From B18-G2 sp964432835 (lineage in GTDB: Archaea > Thermoplasmatota > E2 > DHVEG-1 > B18-G2): a stretch of 20,544 nucleotides of DNA. The stretch spans positions 1-20,544 of the forward strand of contig CAYSPA010000016.1 of assembly GCA_964432835.1 (NCBI GenBank), written 5' to 3'. The position numbers were made by a program, and so were the translations under genes. The notes under the pieces were generated by a model. It ran no database searches and had not been told where the DNA came from. It was given only the letters and a program-made list of their open reading frames with translations. The first letter of the stretch is position 1; every line of letters begins with the position of its first letter. Below, one piece after another: positions 15,327 through 20,544 of this stretch.

Positions 15327-15869
15327 TCAACCGTTCCCCCTCTGTATCCACGGCGATATGAATCTGGGAGGGATTTCATCCGAGAGATAAACCAGATCAT
15401 TCGCTTTTTCGAATCTTATCCCCTCCCTTTTTGCCGATTCCACATCTATGCGCAGAATAACCGGATTTTTTGTCCTTCTTCTACCCACTCTAATTGCCTG
15501 CTCTATGGTTGGGGATAGGTGAACCTTTCTTCTACCCATCGGTTTGAGCCCTTCCCTCAGTATCCTTCTCGCTGCGCTTGGGGTGGTTCCGTGATAGAGA
15601 TATTTTACATCATCCGCCGGTTTCAGATGGATCTCGACCGGTATGGTGTGACCATAGAGTGCTCTTATCATGTTATCTTTGATCTCGAATCGCGATTCGC
15701 CACCTTCAGCGAGTTTTTCGATAATGGCTCTGTCAACCGATGGAAATCTTCTTTTCAACTTTTTCAGCACATCCTCTATGGGTACAAAACCATCTTTTCT
15801 CATGGGTAAATCTTCCGGATCGTGTCTGAGCAGATAGGATAGATATCTGCTTATCTTCTCCATGTTCAT
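15327..15869 (-). CDS. kptA: RNA 2'-phosphotransferase (Tpt1/KptA)
   Basis: 180 aa. Transfers an internal RNA 2'-phosphate to NAD+, giving ADP-ribose 1'',2''-cyclic phosphate and nicotinamide. N-terminal lobe: SYLLRHDPED with Arg15/His16, KDGFVPIEDVL, and IRALYGHT with Arg69. C-terminal NAD lobe: YLYHGTT near residue 91, VHLSPT near 117 and IPPRFISPW at the end. All core motifs look intact. ATG 15863 is a possible later start. It is third after inositol-phosphate synthase and IPCT/DIPPS on the same strand, with a 28-nt gap, so read-through is likely, although GCTTTTAAG about 25 bp upstream could be a separate promoter. Archaea seal tRNA with RtcB, which leaves no 2'-phosphate, so the substrate is unclear. 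Confidence 0.93.
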   Translation of the reverse strand: MNMEKISRYLSYLLRHDPEDLPMRKDGFVPIEDVLKKLKRRFPSVDRAIIEKLAEGGESRFEIKDNMIRALYGHTIPVEIHLKPADDVKYLYHGTTPSAARRILREGLKPMGRRKVHLSPTIEQAIRVGRRRTKNPVILRIDVESAKREGIRFEKANDLVYLSDEIPPRFISPWIQRGNG

Positions 15870-15897
15870 GGTCTACTTCTTAAAAGCCCGGCGGTAT

Positions 15898-17214
15898 CTA
15901 ATAATCTTTTTGCTTGGAGGATATGATAACTCTCCTGAGGTTCTCGATATTCGTGAGAAAAGCGAGTATGATGAGCGTGAGAAAGACTTGGTTGACGATA
16001 CTCCCGAGCATGATTATAAACAACCTGATATCTCTACCGAATCTGTATTTTATCTTCCTCCTCTTGACAATCTGGTCAAACTTTATGGCGGTGTAACTGT
16101 TCAGGACCCCTCCAACCGCAGCGAAGAATCCCCATATCCAGATCATGAAATCCGTATGCACCATCCAGTGACCATACATCATTCCAAAAATCACGAGACA
16201 ATCCGCATATCTATCGAGCACGGAATCCATCCATGCTCCATACTCGCTCTCCCGAAATTTGAGTCTCGCTATCTCTCCATCACATCCATCGATTATAGAA
16301 GAGAATTGTGCCAGAAGTCCGGCGAGAGCGATGTATAGCCACTGACCAAATGAGAAGAGAAAAGCAGATAATAGAGATATGAGAAAACTCACAATAGATA
16401 TGGCATTTGGTGAAACCCTCGTATTCTCCACCAGAAACTTTGATATCGGAATGGAGACCTTCCTGTTGATATATCTCGATATCGGTCCGTCTGTGGGCTT
16501 GATGAGGGATTTTAGAAGATGTTTTTCAGCGAATTTCAAGCTTTCCCTGGTGTCAATATCTATCCAGAATCCGTTCCCGATATCCATGAACCTCATTCTC
16601 CCATTTTCCGCAAGGACTCTAACTCCTCCAGACAGCGTGTCATCTCCCCTTTTCAAACTCTCTTTCAGAGCATCGAATATTCTCTCGGAGAAGAGGAAAA
16701 TTCCGCAGTCTATACCATCGAACTCGTCCAGATTCTTCCCGATATCCACGATCATATCATCCCTGATTCTAACCTTCGTTGCATCCTCCAGGTCTATGTG
16801 ATCTCTCCTCCCTCTATCGATCACAAGAATGCCGTCGGCGCCGGCGAGTTTTCTTCTTCTTAATTCCCTGAGTACGTCGGGATCAAAAAGATGGTCGGAC
16901 ATGAGGAGAATGAAGTTTTCGTTGATCTTATCCTCGGCAGATAAAACAGACAATCCATTACCCTTCTTCCACTCCTTATTTTCGACATACTCTATGCTAA
17001 CGCCATATTTAGAACCATCCCCAAGTTTCTCTCTTATCTTATCTCCTTTATAACCCAAAACTATAACAAAATCGTTTATTCCAGCGGATTTCGCGGAGAG
17101 AATAACCCTCTCTATTAAAGAAAGGCCGAGGAGGGGGGTGAGAGGTTTTGGAAGATTTTTGGAAACATCCCTTATTCTCTTCCCTTCACCCGCCGCTATT
17201 ATTAGTGCCTTCAT
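15898..17214 (-). CDS. Bifunctional inositol-1-phosphate cytidylyltransferase / DIPP synthase
   Basis: 438 aa fusion. Residues 1-235 are a nucleotidyltransferase (IIAAGEGKRIRDVSKNLPKPL, LLMSDHLFD) that should make CDP-inositol from CTP and inositol-1-phosphate. Residues 245-438 are a membrane CDP-alcohol phosphotransferase with several hydrophobic helices and a perfect DGxxARx8Gx3Dx3D motif (Asp312, Gly313, Ala316, Arg317, Gly326, Asp330, Asp334), which joins CDP-inositol to inositol-1-phosphate. The product is phospho-di-myo-inositol phosphate, precursor of the thermolyte DIP. Archaeoglobus carries the same fusion. It starts at an ATGA overlap with the inositol-1-phosphate synthase, so the two are translationally coupled. 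Archaetidylinositol-phosphate synthesis is an alternative use of such transferases, but the fused cytidylyltransferase favours DIP. Confidence 0.9.
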   Translation of the reverse strand: MKALIIAAGEGKRIRDVSKNLPKPLTPLLGLSLIERVILSAKSAGINDFVIVLGYKGDKIREKLGDGSKYGVSIEYVENKEWKKGNGLSVLSAEDKINENFILLMSDHLFDPDVLRELRRRKLAGADGILVIDRGRRDHIDLEDATKVRIRDDMIVDIGKNLDEFDGIDCGIFLFSERIFDALKESLKRGDDTLSGGVRVLAENGRMRFMDIGNGFWIDIDTRESLKFAEKHLLKSLIKPTDGPISRYINRKVSIPISKFLVENTRVSPNAISIVSFLISLLSAFLFSFGQWLYIALAGLLAQFSSIIDGCDGEIARLKFRESEYGAWMDSVLDRYADCLVIFGMMYGHWMVHTDFMIWIWGFFAAVGGVLNSYTAIKFDQIVKRRKIKYRFGRDIRLFIIMLGSIVNQVFLTLIILAFLTNIENLRRVIISSKQKDY

Positions 17215-18305
17215 CTCTCTCGCTTCCCTTGGATGAATTCCTTGACCATCTCTCTCGCCACATCATCGGGATACTGGATCGGTGGATGCTTCATGGTGTA
17301 TGCGGATATCGATATCAGGGGACCCCCTATACCCCTGTCGAGAGCCAGTTTACAGCATCTTATTGCATCGATTGCCGAGCCCGCCGAATTCGGAGAATCT
17401 TCAACGCTCAATCTCAGCTCGAGATTCATTGGAACATCTCCGAATATTCTACCTTCCATCCTCAGGAAACACAGTTTGTTATCGTTTAACCATGGAACGT
17501 AGTCAGAGGGGCCTATGTGTATGTTTCTCGCTTCCAGCGGAACATCCAGTACAGACTGCACCGCTTCCGTCTTGGATATCTTTTTGGATTTAAGCCTATC
17601 TCTTGCCAGCATGTTGAGAAAATCCGTATTTCCTCCGACGTTTAGCTGATATGTCCTGTCAATCTTTACCCCTCTATCCGTGAACAGCTTTGCCAGGGTT
17701 CTGTGGATTATTGTTGCACCTATCTGGGATTTTATGTCATCTCCGACCACCGGCAAATTCTTTTCCTCGAATCTTCTGGCAAACTCCTTGTTACTCGCTA
17801 TGAACACGGGCATACAGTTCACGAATGCAACACCGGCATCGAGACAGCAGTTTGCATAGTATCTTGTAGCCTCTTCTGATCCAACAGGCAGGTAATTCAC
17901 TGCTATCTCTGCACCACTGTCTTCGAGGAGCTCAACTATGTTCGTTTCTTTACCATTGGATGGAACAAATGTGTAATCCTCCGGATAGTTCTTCATGTGA
18001 GGAGCAACCCCATCGAGAATTTTACCCATCACGACCTCCACACCCATCTTTGGTATGTCTCTGCAAAATACCTTTGTGCAGTTCGGCTTCGCAAATATGG
18101 CTTCGCTGACATCCTTTCCCACCTTTCTTCTGTCTATATCCACCGCTGCTACAACTTCTATATCGTAAGGTTTGTAACCCCCTATATCCCAGTGCATCAA
18201 GCCAATCGCATCCTCCGGACTTTTATCCCGGTAGTAATATATGCCCTGGACAAGGGAACTGGCACAGTTTCCGACACCAAATATAGCGATCTTTATCTTT
18301 CCCAC
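17211..18305 (-). CDS. ino1: Inositol-1-phosphate synthase
   Basis: 364 aa. Converts glucose-6-phosphate to L-myo-inositol-1-phosphate with NAD+. The N-terminal Rossmann motif is FGVGNCASSLVQG (residues 9-21). The catalytic region includes VVGDDIKSQIGAT (residues 187-198) with conserved lysine; QLNVGGNTDFLNM, DRLKSKKISKT and NLELRLSVEDSPNSAG follow. Length and sequence match the short archaeal/actinobacterial Ino1 type, not the 500-residue eukaryotic form. It starts at GTG 18305 after an almost perfect Shine-Dalgarno sequence (GGGAGGTGAT). As first gene of the DIP operon it sets inositol-phosphate supply; its leader is long and carries an inverted repeat next to the ribosome-binding site. Confidence 0.95.
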   Translation of the reverse strand: MGKIKIAIFGVGNCASSLVQGIYYYRDKSPEDAIGLMHWDIGGYKPYDIEVVAAVDIDRRKVGKDVSEAIFAKPNCTKVFCRDIPKMGVEVVMGKILDGVAPHMKNYPEDYTFVPSNGKETNIVELLEDSGAEIAVNYLPVGSEEATRYYANCCLDAGVAFVNCMPVFIASNKEFARRFEEKNLPVVGDDIKSQIGATIIHRTLAKLFTDRGVKIDRTYQLNVGGNTDFLNMLARDRLKSKKISKTEAVQSVLDVPLEARNIHIGPSDYVPWLNDNKLCFLRMEGRIFGDVPMNLELRLSVEDSPNSAGSAIDAIRCCKLALDRGIGGPLISISAYTMKHPPIQYPDDVAREMVKEFIQGKRER

Positions 18306-18308
18306 CTT

Positions 18309-18318
18309 ATCACCTCCC
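18309..18318 (-). promoter_or_regulatory. Extended Shine-Dalgarno of ino1
   Basis: GGGAGGTGAT, three bases before the GTG start. It is complementary to nearly all of the archaeal anti-Shine-Dalgarno and is the strongest in the window; it fixes the GTG as start. Confidence 0.85.
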
Positions 18319-18354
18319 TTGGATATTCCTATCCTTATCGATTCACATATCCAA
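18319..18354 (-). repeat. 8-bp inverted repeat abutting the ino1 ribosome-binding site
   Basis: Perfect arms TTGGATAT (18354-18347 on the minus strand) and ATATCCAA (18326-18319) flank a 20-base loop. The second arm ends exactly where the Shine-Dalgarno begins. In RNA it could form a hairpin stacked on the ribosome-binding site; as DNA it could be an operator. Confidence 0.5.
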
Positions 18355-18407
18355 CGAGAGATGATAGAAATCTATATTAAGAAGCATAAAAGTGAATATA
18401 ATCATCA

Positions 18408-18422
18408 CATATAAACCTTTCG
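18408..18422 (-). promoter_or_regulatory. BRE/TATA promoter of the DIP operon
   Basis: On the minus strand it reads CGAAAGGTTTATATG: a purine-rich BRE directly followed by TTTATATG, the best archaeal promoter in the window. The expected transcription start is near 18386, giving a leader of about 80 nt, the longest here. A weaker AT-rich element nearer the gene (18370-18377) could shorten it. Confidence 0.6.
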
Positions 18423-18475
18423 TTTTTCATGGGATACTCCAGCTAAAACGACACTCTCTGTGAGGGTAGATAAAC

Positions 18476-18484
18476 TATAAAAAG
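18476..18484 (-). terminator. Candidate oligo-T terminator of the surface-protein gene
   Basis: CTTTTTATA on the minus strand, about 18 bp after the surface-protein stop. Archaeal transcription often stops at such T-runs. No strong hairpin is seen. Confidence 0.35.
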
Positions 18485-18501
18485 AGGAGAGGTGTGGCTC
18501 A

Positions 18502-20544
18502 TTAGCTCGTTTTATCGAGTCCAACGTCCAACCTCGTGGTTCTGCCCGCCTTTATCACGACGCCCTCCACGATCTTCGTCTGGTATCCGGGGGCTTCTAT
18601 TTTGATATCATAGGTTCCCGGTCTGAGCTGGATGGAATACCACCCTTTATTCCACAGCTTATCCCCGGTCGTCGTGTTCATTCCGATATCCATAACTGTT
18701 ACAACCGCCCCTCCGATACCCTTTTTGAGAAAAGTTCCATTTTCGTAGACCTTGCCTTTCAGTCTGCCATACGAGGGTCCTGCCCCGAGTGCGAGATTGA
18801 ATATCTTCACTTCTATGCTATCTTCCGCGGTCAGACCCGCTTTATCGTAAACCTTCACCGTTATCGTGTGCGTGAAAAATACTCTCTCGTTCCATGTCCA
18901 CTCGTATGGCTCTTCCGTATCCGTGTTCAGGAGATCTTCATCTATGTAGAATTCCACCCTGTCCACGCCGGAGTTTTCATCGTTTGCATTCACCTTGACA
19001 TCGATACTTCCTATTATCAGCGTGAAGGGACACTTGAATATACCAAATATCGGCCATATCTTTCTGCCCTTTACGTAGATTCCGGGCGTCGGCTGGCTGA
19101 TTTCTACGGTCGGATTCACCGTATCTATCTTGAAGGTTATCGTGTGATGAGCCTCTTGGTTACCAACCTTATCAACGGACCAGTATTCAAGGGTATGAGG
19201 TCCGCCGGTCGATACCGTTATCGGAGATGTGTAGACCTCGATTCCGCAACCGTCCAGGCAGTAATAGATATGCTCCACGCCAGATCCATCACCATCATCT
19301 GCCGTCAGGGTAATGGTGACGGGTGAGATGTACCAGTCGTTTAATCCCATCGTTCCGGATAAGCTGTGGGTGGTTACCGGTGGCTCCTTATCTATCTTTG
19401 CAAGCACCCTGACATCATCTATATACCATCCTTCGCTTTCCGCAGTTGAATCCGAGGAGAATCTGAACCTTATCTTTATGTTTTTACCGGCCCAACTGTC
19501 GAGAACGCACAACACTTTGGTCCATCCAGGTGTTGAGTCGGTCGAACTCATTCCCGTAAATGACTTTACTATCGTCCAAGTTGCGCCACCATCTTCACTC
19601 ACTTCCAGATATCCTTCGTCGCCGGAGGAGAAATTGTACCATGTCCAGAAGATAATATCTGCACCGAATGACTTTGAGAGGTCGATCGTTTCCCTCATCA
19701 TCAAAGCGTTGTTGAGGTTGGGCATATACCTGCCAGAGAGTTCGTCTCCACACCACCAGGAGTGACTCTCGCTGTGATATCTTCTGGTGGTGATATGCCA
19801 CCAGTCTCCCGCATATTCTATGATCCAGCCATCCGTGCCACTTTCAAAATCGTCTTCGAAAAGGGTAATGCTATCTCCCATCAAACTAACATCATCGATT
19901 ATCCACCCTCTCTCTACCCCCGTCTCATTCGATACGAACCTGAACCTGATTTTCATACCGGTCGATTTGTAAGCCGATATGTTCAGGGTCACATTGGTCC
20001 AGTTCAATTGACCGGTGTATGTTGCAACAATTTGCCAGCATGTTCCATTGTCCGTGCTGACCTCAACGTATCCATAATCTCCGGGCAGTATCCTGTACCA
20101 TGTTTTAAAGGAAAGGGTTACTTTACCGAAAGAGGAGGTATCGAACGAGTCCTCGATCATAGCGAAGTCATTCCAGTTGTTATCATACGTGGTGGCATTA
20201 TCGAGACCACACCACAGATAGTGGTCATATCCGGATGTGCAGATAATCCAGTGTCCTTCTCTACCCGTCAGATCGAGGTGTTTCCAGTTTCTCTCGGTGC
20301 AGGGTCCGCACTCCATATCATCATAAAATATCTCGTGCGCTACGATAACAAAACCATACATGGCGTTGTTCTCGGGCACCGCATCATCTGGGCTTATCAC
20401 GCTCACCGTCACGTTGTAGTTACAGTAAGTGGTATTCTCCCACACGAAGTGCAGCCTTTTCTCCTCCGAGATATTCAGCGAGGGTATGACGACAGTTCTA
20501 CTCCATACCGTGACACCATTTTCATTCTCGACGGTTACCTTCAC
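18502..20544 (-). CDS. Modular secreted surface protein (5' end beyond window)
   Basis: 680 residues of the C-terminal part; the apparent first codon is an internal GTG at the edge. Domains in order, by residues within the window: end of an Ig/CARDB-like domain (1-70); two tandem MAM-like jelly-roll modules (72-224 and 225-386), each opening with a YDDMEC/EDDFESG type motif and closing with GWxIDDV; a beta domain of the OmpL47 type (387-480; PPVTTHSLSG, TLTADDGDGSGV, TLEYWSVDKVGN); a bacterial Ig-like domain (481-585; SGVDRVEFYIDEDLL); and a carboxypeptidase-regulatory/PEGA-like domain (590-678; LRPGTYDIKIEAPGYQT). Many Asn-X-Thr/Ser sequons suggest glycosylation. There is no C-terminal membrane helix or PGF-CTERM, so it is secreted or held by other parts. 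Similar C-terminal trains occur on archaeal and bacterial M6/S8 proteases; a protease domain upstream is possible but unseen. Confidence 0.85.
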   Translation of the reverse strand: MKVTVENENGVTVWSRTVVIPSLNISEEKRLHFVWENTTYCNYNVTVSVISPDDAVPENNAMYGFVIVAHEIFYDDMECGPCTERNWKHLDLTGREGHWIICTSGYDHYLWCGLDNATTYDNNWNDFAMIEDSFDTSSFGKVTLSFKTWYRILPGDYGYVEVSTDNGTCWQIVATYTGQLNWTNVTLNISAYKSTGMKIRFRFVSNETGVERGWIIDDVSLMGDSITLFEDDFESGTDGWIIEYAGDWWHITTRRYHSESHSWWCGDELSGRYMPNLNNALMMRETIDLSKSFGADIIFWTWYNFSSGDEGYLEVSEDGGATWTIVKSFTGMSSTDSTPGWTKVLCVLDSWAGKNIKIRFRFSSDSTAESEGWYIDDVRVLAKIDKEPPVTTHSLSGTMGLNDWYISPVTITLTADDGDGSGVEHIYYCLDGCGIEVYTSPITVSTGGPHTLEYWSVDKVGNQEAHHTITFKIDTVNPTVEISQPTPGIYVKGRKIWPIFGIFKCPFTLIIGSIDVKVNANDENSGVDRVEFYIDEDLLNTDTEEPYEWTWNERVFFTHTITVKVYDKAGLTAEDSIEVKIFNLALGAGPSYGRLKGKVYENGTFLKKGIGGAVVTVMDIGMNTTTGDKLWNKGWYSIQLRPGTYDIKIEAPGYQTKIVEGVVIKAGRTTRLDVGLDKTS

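Overview
The window looks like a gene-dense piece of chromosome from a thermophilic euryarchaeon. The archaeal markers are: an archaeal 4-phosphopantoate--beta-alanine ligase; a PAC2-family proteasome-assembly-chaperone-like protein; an archaeal-type aspartyl-tRNA synthetase; a DUF2240-type protein; an archaeal RtcB ligase; TATA-box promoters; and several genes whose TATA box lies about 25 bp before the start codon, which fits leaderless mRNA. A fused inositol-phosphate cytidylyltransferase/di-myo-inositol-phosphate-phosphate synthase beside an inositol-1-phosphate synthase suggests a thermophile or hyperthermophile making di-myo-inositol phosphate (DIP). I cannot name the genus from the sequence. 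No insertion sequence, CRISPR array, phage gene or integrase was seen; this is ordinary core chromosome with a few unusual gene pairs.

Layout. 1-1102 (minus) is a secreted or membrane protein of unknown family that runs off the left edge. Phosphoenolpyruvate synthase (plus) is divergent from it. It ends 1 bp from a convergent histone-deacetylase-like/AcuC gene (minus). A shared AT-rich promoter then drives a short HisA-like protein and an overlapping DUF2240 protein (plus). These collide tail-to-tail with a minus-strand pair: an exported double OB-fold protein translationally coupled to a TctA-like multi-spanning permease. A run of plus-strand housekeeping genes follows: helix-hairpin-helix protein, RtcB RNA ligase, PAC2 protein, phosphopantoate ligase and AspRS, most with their own TATA box.

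13.0-15.9 kb holds tRNA-Leu(GAG) and a 2x[4Fe-4S] ferredoxin (minus), a small unknown protein (plus), a DJ-1/PfpI protein (minus) divergent from a YjbQ-family protein and a small alpha/beta hydrolase (plus), then the tRNA 2'-phosphotransferase KptA (minus).

The right end is a minus-strand operon: inositol-1-phosphate synthase, IPCT/DIPPS (ATGA overlap) and KptA 28 nt downstream. It has a strong BRE/TATA promoter and an unusually long leader with an inverted repeat against the Shine-Dalgarno sequence. Upstream of it is the C-terminal part of a large secreted modular surface protein, cut by the right edge.

The first two operon enzymes would convert glucose-6-phosphate to inositol-1-phosphate, then to CDP-inositol and phospho-DIP; the final phosphatase is not in the window. 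RtcB, KptA, AspRS and the tRNA make RNA processing and translation the other main theme. Two initiation modes coexist: strong Shine-Dalgarno (inositol synthase, ferredoxin, TctA permease) and apparently leaderless (most others).
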